This document shows, one piece after another, positions 1 through 11,469 of a DNA stretch of 64,000 bases. The stretch lies in the NCBI RefSeq assembly GCF_014201875.1, contig NZ_JACHFL010000005.1, positions 124,001 to 188,000 of the forward strand. The letters are read 5' to 3'. The notes beneath the pieces are model-generated. The model did no database searches and was not told the origin of the DNA. It saw nothing but the letters and a program-made list of their open reading frames with translations. The position numbers and the translations under genes were made by a program. The stretch's first letter is position 1; each line of letters begins with the position of its first letter. This DNA comes from Deinococcus humi. GTDB lineage: Bacteria; Deinococcota; Deinococci; Deinococcales; Deinococcaceae.

Positions 1-30
1 CGCGCACCGCCCTCTGCGGCTCCCGGGTTG

Positions 31-1296
31 TTACTTGCCGAAGCCCGAGCGAACGGCCAGCGCCTGCGCGGCGGCGGCGGCCCCGGCGCTGTTCCTGGTG
101 GCGACGAACTGATCGATCACGGCCCCGAAGGCGCTGGTGAAGGTCTCGGGCGCGACGGCGCCGTGGGCCATGCTGCCGACGATCTTGCTGTTCTTCCAGT
201 CGGTGGCGGCGCTGCGCGAGTAGGTGTTGTACTTGCTCAGGTCACTGTCGATGCGGGCGGCGATGCTGCCCTTGAGGGGGTTGAAGGTGTCCTGACCTGC
301 TTTGCTGCCCAGCAGCTTGAGCCAGTTGATGGCCTCGGCGCGGTCCTTGACCCCTTTGGGCAGTCCGAAGGAGTCGGCCAGCATCACGAAGGTCTTGGAG
401 GTGCCCGGCGCGGTGGCCCAGGCGAAGCCCTTGCCGGGGGCCAGCTTCTTGGTGGTGGTGAAGTACCCGGCAGCCCAGTCGCCCATGATGTTGAAAGCAC
501 TCTGGCCGCTGACGATCCGGTCACTGGCCTGCTGCCAGCTCAGGCCGCTGGCGTCCTTGTTGGCACAATCCATGACCTTGCCAAAGGTGGTAAACGCCCC
601 CACGACCTTGGGATCGGTGAACTTGAGCTTGCCCGCCCACAGGTTTTCCCAGTTCTGGGTGCCCAGCGTGCCGATCATCACGTTCTCCCACAGGTGCTGC
701 TGGGTCCAGTTCTCGCCTACCACCAGTGGCGCGGCCACGCCCTTCTTCTTCAGGGTGGCGCAGGTGCTGATGAATTCGGGCCAGGTCTTGGGCACGCTCA
801 CGCCCCAGGCCTTGAGCTTATCGGGGTTGTACCACATGACGTTGCTGCGGTGAACGTTGACGGGCACGCTCCAGATGCCGCCCTTGGAGCTGATCAGCTT
901 GACCACATCGGCGGGGAACGCCTTGGTCCAGCCCTCGGATTTGAACAGGCTGCTCAGATCTTCCATGCGCCCGGCCACCACCCAGGTGCCGATGAGTTCC
1001 TGTCCGGCGTGCACCTGGAAGGAATCAGGGGGAGTACCGCCCAGCATGCGGGTCTTGAGCACAGCCCGCGCGTTGGTTCCCGCGCCGCCCGTGACCGTCG
1101 CATTGTCCACGGCCACGCTTGGGTACTTCTCCTTGTACAGCTTGACCAGGGCTTCAAGGGCCGGACCCTCGTCGCCGGCCCACCACGAGAAGATTTCCAG
1201 CTTCCCGGCGGCCAGGGCGCTGGTGGTGGTGGCGAGGGCGGCGGCGATCAGAAAGGCTTTTTTGAGGGATGACGTCTTCACGGGTGCTTTGCTCAT
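31..1296 (-). CDS. Sugar ABC transporter substrate-binding protein (glucose/mannose type)
   Basis: Secreted solute-binding protein of 421 aa that captures a sugar outside the membrane and delivers it to an ABC importer of the CUT1 class. Residues 1-30 form a signal peptide (basic start, hydrophobic core, ALAAG cleavage region). The mature start [19 protein letters not shown] and later blocks such as [20 protein letters not shown] and [11 protein letters not shown] resemble, from memory, the Thermus thermophilus glucose/mannose-binding protein, so glucose or mannose is the likely substrate. The ATG has a good ribosome site (GGAGG, 6 bases upstream) and overlaps the TGA of the upstream ROK gene (ATGA). 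The permease genes expected next would lie beyond the left edge of the window. Family is certain; substrate is inferred. Confidence 0.93.
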   Translation of the reverse strand: MSKAPVKTSSLKKAFLIAAALATTTSALAAGKLEIFSWWAGDEGPALEALVKLYKEKYPSVAVDNATVTGGAGTNARAVLKTRMLGGTPPDSFQVHAGQELIGTWVVAGRMEDLSSLFKSEGWTKAFPADVVKLISSKGGIWSVPVNVHRSNVMWYNPDKLKAWGVSVPKTWPEFISTCATLKKKGVAAPLVVGENWTQQHLWENVMIGTLGTQNWENLWAGKLKFTDPKVVGAFTTFGKVMDCANKDASGLSWQQASDRIVSGQSAFNIMGDWAAGYFTTTKKLAPGKGFAWATAPGTSKTFVMLADSFGLPKGVKDRAEAINWLKLLGSKAGQDTFNPLKGSIAARIDSDLSKYNTYSRSAATDWKNSKIVGSMAHGAVAPETFTSAFGAVIDQFVATRNSAGAAAAAQALAVRSGFGK

Positions 1297-2669
1297 GTGT
1301 TCCTCCGGGGAGAATAGGGATGGGACCGAGGGGGCGACGGATGCGGGGTGTAAACCGCAGAAACGGCAGGGGGCGCACGGCTTGCCGCGTCCTGTGCCAG
1401 GGGGGTGGCCTCTGCCACCGGCTGTCCCGCGCGCCGCGCAATGCTGTACAGCAGCGGCAAACCGCGTGGCGTCAACAGGTGATCAACCATCATGGCGCCG
1501 GCTCCCAGCACGCCCACCTCTGCGCCCAGCGTCCCCAGGGCAATGTGGGCGCGGGCGGCATTGATGTGCATGGTGCGCCCCACGGCGCTGGCACGCACGG
1601 CGTCCAGGAAAACCTCGCCCGCCAGTGCCAGACGGCCCCCGATCACCACCGCCTGTGGATTGAACAGGTTGAGCACGGTGCTGACCGCCACCCCCACATG
1701 ATGCCCGGTGGTTTCCCACACGGCGCGGGCCAGCGGGTCGTGGGCCGCGTGCGTCAGCAGGTCCTGCAGGCTGGCCGGATCGGGCAACCGGGTTTGGAGG
1801 CCTGTGGCCCGCAGCTGCGCGGCCAGTGCCGGCACCACCTGCGCGGCGGCGTAGCTTTCCAGACTGCCCGGATTTCCACTGCGGCCCACCGGTCCCTGCT
1901 CGTTGATGCTGATGTGCCCGATCTCGCCAGCCCCGCCACGCACGCCCCGGTGAAGCTGCCCACCCAGCAAAATGCCAGCGCCAATCCCGGTGGCCACCTT
2001 GATGTAGATCAGGTCACTCAGGCCCGCGTGGGCGCCAAAACGGGATTCCGCCAGTGCGCCCAGATTGGCGTCGTTGTCCACCAGCACCGGCAGCGCCACC
2101 AGCCGGCCCAGTTCAGCGGCGATATTCTCGCTGTCCCAGCCCGGCATGTTCGGCGGCTGAACCACACAGCCCGTATCGTGGTCTACCGGGCCAGGGACGC
2201 CGATGCCCAACAGTGCGATCTGGCTGCGGTCGATTCGGGTCTCGAGAAGCAGCTGCTCCAGCAGTCCGGCAAGCAGGCTGTACGTCGCGCCAGGACCCCG
2301 CGTGATGTCATGCGCCACGGTGCGCGTGCCCAACGTGCGGCAGCGCAGATCCAGCAGATCCATCCGCGCGTGACTGGCGCCCAGATCAACGGCCAGCAGC
2401 GCCGCAGCGCAGGCCTTGAGCCGCAGCAGGGTCGCGCGGCGGCCCACACTGCCGTCCTCACGCTGCCCCACTTCCTGCACCAGGCCCGCCGCCAGCAACT
2501 CGTTGACGATGTTGCCGGTGGCGCTGCGGGACAGACGCAACTCGTGAGCCAGATCTACCCGCGCGCGGTCCGCATCCCACAGCAGCGCCAGCAGCATCAG
2601 CGTGTGCCTGACGCGGATGGCTGCCTGATCAAGGGGGGCGGGAGCAGAGCACATAGCAACAAACCTCAT
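1293..2669 (-). CDS. ROK-family transcriptional regulator
   Basis: Repressor/kinase-fold protein of 458 aa. A winged helix-turn-helix lies at about residues 15-75 ([20 protein letters not shown]) and a ROK sugar-kinase-like domain follows ([39 protein letters not shown]). The ROK zinc motif, normally CxCGxxGCxE, reads [10 protein letters not shown], so all three cysteines are replaced. About 45 residues rich in Pro, Arg and Ser extend past the usual C-terminus and run into the overlap with the binding-protein gene. The gene is first in a sugar-transport operon, so it probably represses that operon and is released by the sugar. The ATG follows GGAG at 5 bases. Three candidate operators and a CRP-type site lie upstream. 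Confidence 0.9.
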   Translation of the reverse strand: MRFVAMCSAPAPLDQAAIRVRHTLMLLALLWDADRARVDLAHELRLSRSATGNIVNELLAAGLVQEVGQREDGSVGRRATLLRLKACAAALLAVDLGASHARMDLLDLRCRTLGTRTVAHDITRGPGATYSLLAGLLEQLLLETRIDRSQIALLGIGVPGPVDHDTGCVVQPPNMPGWDSENIAAELGRLVALPVLVDNDANLGALAESRFGAHAGLSDLIYIKVATGIGAGILLGGQLHRGVRGGAGEIGHISINEQGPVGRSGNPGSLESYAAAQVVPALAAQLRATGLQTRLPDPASLQDLLTHAAHDPLARAVWETTGHHVGVAVSTVLNLFNPQAVVIGGRLALAGEVFLDAVRASAVGRTMHINAARAHIALGTLGAEVGVLGAGAMMVDHLLTPRGLPLLYSIARRAGQPVAEATPLAQDAASRAPPAVSAVYTPHPSPPRSHPYSPRRNT

Positions 2670-2688
2670 ACGGACTCCGGGGGCAAGG

Positions 2689-2700
2689 TTGACACATCAA
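2689..2700. promoter_or_regulatory. Candidate ROK operator 1 (TTGA-N4-TCAA)
   Basis: The sequence TTGACACATCAA is a TTGA-N4-TCAA palindrome 20 bp before the ROK start codon. It is followed by TGAACTCCGAGCCGAC, which is nearly repeated after operator 3. Assignment to the ROK protein is inferred from position and repetition. Confidence 0.55.
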
Positions 2701-2799
2701 CCTGAACTCCGAGCCGACGTCAGGGCGGGGAAATCTGGGGCAGGAACACAGCGGATTGTGAGCGGCAGATGGAAACAGGACCATCCTGCACCTGCCCTA

Positions 2800-2811
2800 T
2801 TGATTTGTCAA
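2800..2811. promoter_or_regulatory. Candidate ROK operator 2 (TTGA-N4-TCAA)
   Basis: The sequence TTGATTTGTCAA has the same palindromic form as site 1, with centres 111 bp apart. On the minus strand it contains TTGACA, a consensus -35 hexamer, so bound protein would cover a possible promoter element of the ROK/transport operon. Confidence 0.55.
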
Positions 2812-2843
2812 CTGAGCGAATTAATGCCTGCGGCTCTTACCAG

Positions 2844-2859
2844 TGTGAATTCCATCACA
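2844..2859. promoter_or_regulatory. CRP/FNR-type binding site
   Basis: TGTGA ATTCCA TCACA is an exact match to the TGTGA-N6-TCACA consensus of CRP. Deinococcus has CRP-family regulators. It lies between the second and third TTGA-N4-TCAA palindromes, upstream of the ROK gene and sugar-binding-protein gene, as expected for a catabolite-controlled sugar operon. Confidence 0.6.
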
Positions 2860-2907
2860 GGACGTCGCGGCTCTCGCCCTGGTGTCGGATGGATTCCGGT
2901 AAGTAGG

Positions 2908-2919
2908 TTGATCCGTCAA
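2908..2919. promoter_or_regulatory. Candidate ROK operator 3 (TTGA-N4-TCAA)
   Basis: The sequence TTGATCCGTCAA is the third palindrome of this form, 108 bp from the second. The bases after it (TGAACTCCGGGCGGAC) nearly repeat those after site 1, so the unit is a longer direct repeat of about 30 bp. Confidence 0.5.
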
Positions 2920-2985
2920 TTTGAACTCCGGGCGGACCTGCAAAGCCACGCTGCGGAGTGAACAGGAGAAGCAAGCAATTGGGGC

Positions 2986-3007
2986 GGCCCTCTCGTCTCA
3001 GAGGGCC
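2986..3007 (-). terminator. Hairpin downstream of lysS
   Basis: GGCCCTCT - 6-base loop - AGAGGGCC forms a perfect 8-bp stem 30 bases after the lysS stop codon. There is no strong U run after it on the minus strand, so termination strength is uncertain. Confidence 0.5.
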
Positions 3008-3037
3008 ACAAGTCGCGGTTGGATTGCGCCTTCCCGT

Positions 3038-4591
3038 TTACGTGTCTGCCCTCTCCTCTGCCCCATGGCCCTCTGGACGCAGCAGCGGGAACAGCAACAC
3101 GTCGCGGATGCTGTCCGAGTCGGTCAGCAGCATGGCCAGCCGGTCCATGCCCATGCCCATGCCTGCCGCCGGGGGCATGCCGTATTCCAGCGCCAGCAGG
3201 AAGTCCTCGTCCTGCTCGTGGGCCTCGTCGTCCCCGGCGTCCCGCCGCGCGCTCTGTGCCTCGAAGCGGGCACGCTGATCCAGGGCGTCGTTCAGCTCGG
3301 AGTAGATCGGGGCCAGTTCGAAGCCGGCCACGAACAGATCGGCGCGCTCGCTCAGGTCGGGGCGGCTGCGGTGCGCCTTGACCAGTGGGCTGATCGCCAG
3401 CGGCACGTCCGCGACGAAGGTGGGCTGGATCAGGCTGTCTTCCACGTACTCGCCGAACAGTTTGTCCAGCAGCTTGTAATCCGGAACCTTGCGGAGTTCG
3501 GGGTGCTTCGCGTCGGTCCATTCGCGCAACCGGGCAAGGTCCGTCGGCTCGAAGTCCAGCCCTGCCGCCTCCTTGAGGGCGGTCACGAAATCCAGTCGCT
3601 TGAAGGGCAGCGCAAAGCTGATCTCGTGGCCCCCGTAGGTCAGCTTGTCGGACCCAGTGACCTCCTGAACCAACCCGGAGAGCATCTCCTCCACCAGCCG
3701 CATCATGTCCTGGTAGTCGCCGTAAGCAAAATAGGCTTCCAGCATGGTGAATTCGGGATTATGGGTGCGGTCCACGCCCTCGTTGCGGTAGTTGCGGCCA
3801 ATCTCGTAAACGCGCTCGAAGCCGCCCACCAGGAGCCGCTTGAGGTACAGCTCCAGACTGATCCGCAGGCTGAAATCGTGCGACAGCGCGTTGTGGTGCG
3901 TCTTGAAAGGCTTGGCCTCGGTGCCGCCCGCCACGACCTGCAGCGTCGGCCCTTCTACCTCCATGAACTCGCGCTCGTCCAGAAAATTGCGGATGTAGCG
4001 GATGGCGCGCGAGCGGGTCCGGAAGGCCGCGCGGCGCTCGGGATTGATCATCAGATCCAGGTAGCGGCGGCGGGCGCGCAGTTCCTCATCCTGCAAGCCG
4101 TGAAACTTGCTGGGCAGTGGGTGCAGGCTCTTGACGAGGGGCTGCCAGGAGGTCACCCGCAGGGTCAGTTGCCCGGTGCGGGTCACGAAGGGCACGCCGC
4201 GCACGCCGATGATGTCGCCCAGGTCGATCTTTTTGGTGGGATCGAAGTTCTCGGTTTCCTGCCTGGAAAGATGCAGTTGCAGGCTGCCGTGTTCGTCGGT
4301 CAGGTCGGCGAAGGCCGCCTTGCCCATGTGCCGCAGCAGCGTGACTCGCCCGGCCAGCGCGTAGGTTTCTTCCGGCCACTCCTGACCGGCCTCCAGCTCA
4401 CCGGGATGTGCCGCTAGCACGTCGCGGGTGGAGTGCGTGCGCGGATACGAGTACGGCGACGCCTCGAAACCCGCTGCCACCTGCGCGTCCAGGTTGTTCA
4501 GGCGGCTGACGGTCTGCTCGTGCAGGTTGTCGGGACGCGGCGGCGCGGCGCGGACAGCGGTGGGGGCAGGCGTGGCGGGAACATCAGACAT
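3038..4591 (-). CDS. lysS: Lysine--tRNA ligase, class II
   Basis: Lysyl-tRNA synthetase of 517 aa; it charges tRNA-Lys with lysine at the cost of ATP in the cytoplasm. An N-terminal OB-fold anticodon-binding domain (around residues 60-170, with [17 protein letters not shown]) precedes the class II catalytic core: motif 2 ([21 protein letters not shown]) and motif 3 ([14 protein letters not shown]) near the C-terminus. Length fits the family. I chose the ATG at 4591 (MSDVPATP): the upstream in-frame extension has no synthetase-like sequence, and a TATACT box sits 7 bases before this ATG, pointing to a leaderless mRNA. The gene is divergent from the MBL hydrolase. Confidence 0.97.
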   Translation of the reverse strand: MSDVPATPAPTAVRAAPPRPDNLHEQTVSRLNNLDAQVAAGFEASPYSYPRTHSTRDVLAAHPGELEAGQEWPEETYALAGRVTLLRHMGKAAFADLTDEHGSLQLHLSRQETENFDPTKKIDLGDIIGVRGVPFVTRTGQLTLRVTSWQPLVKSLHPLPSKFHGLQDEELRARRRYLDLMINPERRAAFRTRSRAIRYIRNFLDEREFMEVEGPTLQVVAGGTEAKPFKTHHNALSHDFSLRISLELYLKRLLVGGFERVYEIGRNYRNEGVDRTHNPEFTMLEAYFAYGDYQDMMRLVEEMLSGLVQEVTGSDKLTYGGHEISFALPFKRLDFVTALKEAAGLDFEPTDLARLREWTDAKHPELRKVPDYKLLDKLFGEYVEDSLIQPTFVADVPLAISPLVKAHRSRPDLSERADLFVAGFELAPIYSELNDALDQRARFEAQSARRDAGDDEAHEQDEDFLLALEYGMPPAAGMGMGMDRLAMLLTDSDSIRDVLLFPLLRPEGHGAEERADT

Positions 4592-4598
4592 GTGGGCG

Positions 4599-4604
4599 AG
4601 TATA
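4599..4604 (-). promoter_or_regulatory. lysS -10 box (leaderless)
   Basis: TATACT on the minus strand, 7 bases from the lysS ATG, which places the expected transcription start at or next to the start codon. No clear -35 hexamer is visible. Confidence 0.6.
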
Positions 4605-4693
4605 GACGCCGCTGTGGAGGCCCACTGCGAGGAGCAGAGAGTTTGTGACCTCGCCTTCAGCTCCCTTCCCAGACGCAGGCCAATACTCCACCC

Positions 4694-5440
4694 ATGAAAC
4701 TGAGCGACGATCTGCTGATCCTGGAACTGACCACCGATTTCGGGACGGGCCCCAGCATTCTCCATGCTGCCCTGATCCTGGATTCGCAGGCCGGGCATAC
4801 CCTGGTGGACACTGGCGTTCCCGGAATGGAGGGCGCGATTGAGGAGGCGCTGGCCGAGGTTGGCGCAACCCTAAAGGACATCCGGCAGGTGATCGTCACG
4901 CACCACGATCTGGACCACATTGGCAGTCTGGAAGCGGTGGTCAGAGCCAGCAGCGCGCAGGTCTGGGCCTCGGCACGCGAGACGCCCTTTATTCAGGGCG
5001 AGGAATGGCCCCAGAAAATGCCGCCGCAGAATCAGGTGGCCGCCCTGCTGGCCGATCCGCAGACGCCGCCCCACGTCCGCGCACGCCTGAGCCTGCCGCG
5101 GGTGGCCGTCAAAGTGGACCGCGCCCTGCAAGACGGCGAGGAACTGCCCCTGGCCGGAGGCGTACGTGTGATCATGACGCCGGGCCACACCCCCGGCCAC
5201 CTGAGTCTATTCCTGGAGCGCACGGGAGCGCTGATCACGGGCGACGCCCTGACCTCGGACGCGGGGCAACTGCGCTCCCCAAGCGAACGGGTCACCCCGG
5301 ACATGCACACGGCAGGGCAGTCGGTGGAAAAAATGGCCGGACTGGACGTGCAGACCATCGTGACCTACCACGGCGGCGTGGTCTATGAGGACGCGAACGG
5401 TCAACTGGCACGGGTGGCGTCGGAGATGACGGGCAGCTGA
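4694..5440 (+). CDS. MBL-fold metallo-hydrolase
   Basis: Metallo-beta-lactamase-fold protein of 248 aa. The metal-binding signature at residues 69-75 reads THHDLDH, so the second His of the usual HxHxDH is Asp (position 72). The downstream metal ligands appear in [12 protein letters not shown] (about 157-168) and TGDAL (about 177), and a late His sits in VTYHGG. No signal peptide or membrane segment, so it acts in the cytoplasm; the substrate is unknown. An AATACT box 6 bases before the ATG suggests a leaderless message divergent from lysS. It converges on the Gfh-type gene across a shared terminator. Confidence 0.9.
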   Translation: MKLSDDLLILELTTDFGTGPSILHAALILDSQAGHTLVDTGVPGMEGAIEEALAEVGATLKDIRQVIVTHHDLDHIGSLEAVVRASSAQVWASARETPFIQGEEWPQKMPPQNQVAALLADPQTPPHVRARLSLPRVAVKVDRALQDGEELPLAGGVRVIMTPGHTPGHLSLFLERTGALITGDALTSDAGQLRSPSERVTPDMHTAGQSVEKMAGLDVQTIVTYHGGVVYEDANGQLARVASEMTGS

Positions 5441-5451
5441 AAGGAAGGGCA

Positions 5452-5485
5452 GGGGCAGAGGGTGCGTGGTAACACCCTCTGCCCC
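5452..5485. terminator. Bidirectional terminator between convergent genes
   Basis: GGGGCAGAGGGTG - 8-base loop - CACCCTCTGCCCC is a perfect 13-bp stem midway between the stops of the MBL hydrolase (+) and the Gfh-type gene (-). The plus strand continues with TTAG; U runs are short both ways. Confidence 0.75.
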
Positions 5486-5498
5486 TTAGTCCACGCCC

Positions 5499-5987
<489 letters not shown>

Positions 5988-6098
5988 TGTGGGTCCTCCG
6001 TTACGCCGCTGGCCTTGGCCTGCGGGAGTGGAATAAATCGACGAATGTGAGAAGTAGCGCGCATTGTGGCATACCCCCTGCCAAGTGGCAATTCATGG

Positions 6099-7241
6099 TC
6101 ATGCTGCGGACGGAGAAGCTGAGGCCGGACGGGTCACGCGCAGGGTTCCCCAGACCACCGCCACCAGCGCGGCGGCCAGCCCTGCCAGGGTCAGTGGAAT
6201 GGCCTCCTGGCCGAAACGCGCCGCCAGCACGCCCAGCCCGTAAGGCGCCACGATGCCGCCCACGCTGCCGGATGTCAGCAGGAAGGGCACCCAGCGCGCG
6301 GGCAGGCTGCGGGTGGTCCACACCAGTGTGGTGCCGAACACCGGCCCCAGCGCCAGCCCCGCCAGAATGTACGCGGCGGGGGCCAGCGCCGCCTGGGTGG
6401 CCGCCAGTCCGCACAGGACCGTCAGTGCCGTGCAGACCAGCACCAGGCGTTCCGGACGCACCCGCGCGCCCAACAGGCCCGTCAGCACGCGGGCCACGGT
6501 CATGCCGCCCCAGTACCCCGCGACAATTACGGCAAACGAGGTGTAGCCCAGGCTTTGCAGGTGACGGCCCGCCCACGCACCGAAGCCCACCTCCAGGCCC
6601 ACGTAACACGCGAGCAACACCAGGAAAAAGCCCACCTGCACCCCGGCCCGGCCCGGCCCGGGCGGCAGCGCCTGCTCGCGCATAGCCGGAAACCCCCAGA
6701 TCCGCGCGCTCAGGAGCGTCAGGCCGCACAGCGCGGCGACGGTCAGGAAGGGGACCGACAGGTTGCCCCCGGCCCCGGCCACCAGCAGCGGCGACAGGAT
6801 GCTCCCCAAACCGAAGACCGCGTTGACCAGATTCACCGCCCGCGTCCCAATACTGGCGTAAGCCGCGTTGAGGCCGCCGCTGACACCGCCCAGGCCAAAG
6901 CCGCCCAGCAGCGCCCCAGCAATGGCCAGCGGCCAGCTGGGAGCCAGCGCCACCAGCGTGACCCCCAGGGCCAGCATCAGCAGCGCGGCCACCACCACCC
7001 GGCGCAAGGTGAAGCGGATCAGCAAAATCCCCACCAACGGCGGGGCCAGCGCTGAGCCCACGAAATGCGCGCTGGCGATGAGCCCTACCCCCGCCGTGGA
7101 CACCCCGAAGCGATCCTGAAACAGCGTGAAGGCCGGGCCGTACATCGCCTGAATCACGCCCAGCGTAAAAAATGCCGCCGTGCCCGCCGCCAGCAGAACC
7201 ATCGTCAGCGGCGGCGAAGGGGGGGTGTGGTGGGCAGTCAT
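6099..7241 (-). CDS. MFS transporter
   Basis: Integral membrane protein of 380 aa with about 12 hydrophobic segments covering nearly the whole length, typical of the major facilitator superfamily. Helix 1 follows a short polar start (MTAHHTPPSPP), and a conserved Gly-rich region (GALLGGFGLGGVSGGLNAAYAS) lies around helices 4-5. It resembles FucP/sugar or YfmO-like exporters in general form, but I cannot assign a substrate. The protein is slightly shorter than the usual 400 aa. Neighbours give no clear link. The start at 7241 is the first Met before helix 1; no strong ribosome site is seen. Confidence 0.85.
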   Translation of the reverse strand: MTAHHTPPSPPLTMVLLAAGTAAFFTLGVIQAMYGPAFTLFQDRFGVSTAGVGLIASAHFVGSALAPPLVGILLIRFTLRRVVVAALLMLALGVTLVALAPSWPLAIAGALLGGFGLGGVSGGLNAAYASIGTRAVNLVNAVFGLGSILSPLLVAGAGGNLSVPFLTVAALCGLTLLSARIWGFPAMREQALPPGPGRAGVQVGFFLVLLACYVGLEVGFGAWAGRHLQSLGYTSFAVIVAGYWGGMTVARVLTGLLGARVRPERLVLVCTALTVLCGLAATQAALAPAAYILAGLALGPVFGTTLVWTTRSLPARWVPFLLTSGSVGGIVAPYGLGVLAARFGQEAIPLTLAGLAAALVAVVWGTLRVTRPASASPSAA

Positions 7242-7305
7242 AGGGGAATCACAGGGCCATCACGGGGGAGAAGGTAGCACGGCCCGCCCGCGCCCCTGCG
7301 CTTCT

Positions 7306-8292
7306 CTACTTGGGCAGCGCCACCAAGCTGATCATCCAGTGGCCGTCCTTGCCACCCGGCCCCCACCAGTAGCCGACGCTGGGACCAAGCATGCTAGGCA
7401 ACGCAGAACTCCGCAGGAAGATGTCGCCGACCACCGAGGTGGTATCGCCAGTCCAGTTGCGGGCCACCCGGCTACGGACCGCCCCCAGCCGCAAGGCCGT
7501 CTCCGGGCCGGCCAGACGGTAGGTCACCGCGAAATTGCTCGCCTGCACCCGGCCCAGACCGAAGTCACCGATAGGTACGCTGCCCGCCACCCCGCGCTCC
7601 AGGTGTGACGCTTCCAACACCAATCCCGGCAGGGGCGAGTAATTGGCACTCAGGTTGAGATCGAAGCTGGCCTGGGCGTCCATCTGCAGGGGGAAGGTAT
7701 ACAGTCGCCCTGTCAGTCCCACCGCCGTGTTCAGCTTGCCAAAGGACCGGGGGGCGAAGTTACTGACTTCCGAGTAGCTGTAGGTGGCGTCGATGCCCGA
7801 CACGGCGGCCAGACCCACTGCATTAAGGATCCGGAACCGCCCATCATTCTCGGTGTGGCTGTAGCCGAGGGCAAAACGCGACAGCGCCCCCTTGCCCTGG
7901 ACCAGCCCGGTCCACTGGAAGCCGGACGGCAGGTACTGACTCATCTCGGCCCTGGGAACGCCGCCGAACACGCCCACCGAGACGCTGAGGTTGCCTATCT
8001 GTGTGCCCAGGCCGTAATTGAGCGCTGTGGGCGTCTTGACCAGCGTGACACGCAGGTCCGCCGCGATCGGCACCGGCAGATAGCGGGCCCCGTAGCCGTC
8101 CGTGTTGGAGGCCACCACCTCCATACGATCGAAGCGGTTGAAATAGCCGGAAGGGAATTTCAGACCGAACAGCGAGTTGTTGGCTGGCGCGGCCTGTGCT
8201 CCGGCAACGGAAACGACCCCCAGGCTCAGCAGACAGGTACCGAGCAACGTGCAGGAGACGCGGGACCGCAGAGCGGCGAAGGTTTTGAACAT
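7306..8292 (-). CDS. Exported beta-rich protein of unknown function
   Basis: Predicted protein of 328 aa, not recognised as any named family. Residues 1-30 form a signal peptide (MFKTFAALRSRV, hydrophobic core, VAGAQA cleavage region). The mature part is rich in alternating short hydrophobic and polar stretches (DLRVTLVKTP, GNLSVSVGVFGG, FALGYSHTEN, LRLGAVRSRV), consistent with beta strands and possibly an outer-membrane barrel or periplasmic beta protein. I chose the Met just before the signal peptide; an in-frame extension to 8427 lacks such features. A GGAGGTGA lies unusually far (15 bases) from this Met. It sits downstream of mutS2 on the same strand, with 217 bp between. Confidence 0.7.
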   Translation of the reverse strand: MFKTFAALRSRVSCTLLGTCLLSLGVVSVAGAQAAPANNSLFGLKFPSGYFNRFDRMEVVASNTDGYGARYLPVPIAADLRVTLVKTPTALNYGLGTQIGNLSVSVGVFGGVPRAEMSQYLPSGFQWTGLVQGKGALSRFALGYSHTENDGRFRILNAVGLAAVSGIDATYSYSEVSNFAPRSFGKLNTAVGLTGRLYTFPLQMDAQASFDLNLSANYSPLPGLVLEASHLERGVAGSVPIGDFGLGRVQASNFAVTYRLAGPETALRLGAVRSRVARNWTGDTTSVVGDIFLRSSALPSMLGPSVGYWWGPGGKDGHWMISLVALPK

Positions 8293-8509
8293 GGGGCGGT
8301 GAAGGCTCACCTCCCCATCTTGCCGAATTTCTATTTCGGCTGCATGACACCTTGCGTGCTCCGGGCGCAAAAGCTCACAGCCAGCTGCTGGATCATTCGT
8401 CAGAACAGCGGCCCCCTTGTGGCCCAAAGGCGTAAAGAAAGTTCAGCGGTTCCCTCAGGGAATAACAGTGTCAGGAAGAGATTTCCGCCGCATCACCCAG
8501 ACGAAGACT

Positions 8510-10810
<2,301 letters not shown>

Positions 10811-10850
10811 CTCACTGGGGAGCATAACAACGCGGGGGGGGGAAAATCGT

Positions 10851-10881
10851 GCGCGTTGTGGCTTAGGCCAGCACAACGCGC
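10851..10881. repeat. Perfect 10-bp inverted repeat between mutS2 and the decayed gene
   Basis: GCGCGTTGTG - 11-base spacer - CACAACGCGC. It lies in the divergent intergenic space, 41 bp from the mutS2 start and 15 bp from the pseudogene ATG, so it could be an operator for one of them. No T run follows, which argues against a terminator. Confidence 0.5.
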
Positions 10882-10895
10882 TTTACCATGCCGTC

Positions 10896-11239
10896 ATGAA
10901 ACTGGTCTAGGCACTGATCGAACGCGCCGACCTGCAAAAACGCGCCGCTCAGCTTGAGGAACGGATCGTGCGGAACATGCTGGTGCACGAAGGCGAGGAA
11001 CCCGCCGAGAATCTACAACAGTTGCTCTGAGAGTTCATGGCCGTGACATGCTGGACCTGTGCGCCGCGCCGCAGATATTGTCTCACAGCGGCAGACGCGC
11101 TACAGCAACAGCGAGGTACAAATTCTGCCGGTCATCCTCAGCCGCGACTTGCAAAAACAGGTGGAGCGCTGGCAAAGGCCGCCGGGAACTGGAGACAGAG
11201 ACTCAGCAGGCCAACCCGTTGACCGAACTGCCCGCATAG
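10896..11239 (+). pseudogene. Decayed DIP1984-family (septicolysin-like) gene
   Basis: Reading from the ATG gives MKLV-stop-ALIERADLQKRAAQLEERI, then VRNMLVHEGEEPAENLQQLL and another stop, which resembles the start of DIP1984-family proteins. After a loss of middle sequence, a second frame gives RYSNSEVQILPV and DLQKQVERW, and a third frame gives RRELETETQQANPLTELPA and a stop, both resembling the family's C-terminal half. Two in-frame stops, at least two frameshifts and a length of about 114 codons against the usual 150 or so mark it as a pseudogene. Identification is from remembered family sequence. The gene is divergent from mutS2. Confidence 0.7.
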
Positions 11240-11469
11240 GCCGCCATAACGGCGGGGGCGCACCTGCGCGGGTGGAAACCTACCTCATAGCAGGGAAAAG
11301 GCTGCGCCTTGTGTAGACGGACAGGGCGGCATCTGGGGTTTGGCTCCCCAACCCCTCACCGGGCATTCTCAGCACCTAACACCTCTGAGACCGCCCATTT
11401 CACCTTCCTACGGCTTCGACGGACAGCGCCCCATGCACGCCCCTTCTCCGGAAGTGGCATCGTGGTTTT
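11240..11469. other. Intergenic stretch without recognised content
   Basis: About 230 bp between the decayed gene and the stop codon of the Rieske/FAD reductase. Open frames here are short and have no family-like sequence. No repeat or hairpin with a T run was seen. Confidence 0.4.

Noticed and set aside
28..1272. Long plus-strand frame (414 codons) opposite the sugar-binding protein
   Set aside because: Codon-bias shadow in high-GC DNA; Gly/His/Ala-rich nonsense composition, and the minus-strand gene has clear family similarity.
2921..4417. Plus-strand frame of 498 codons opposite lysS
   Set aside because: Shadow of lysS; no recognisable domain, and lysS motifs are unambiguous.
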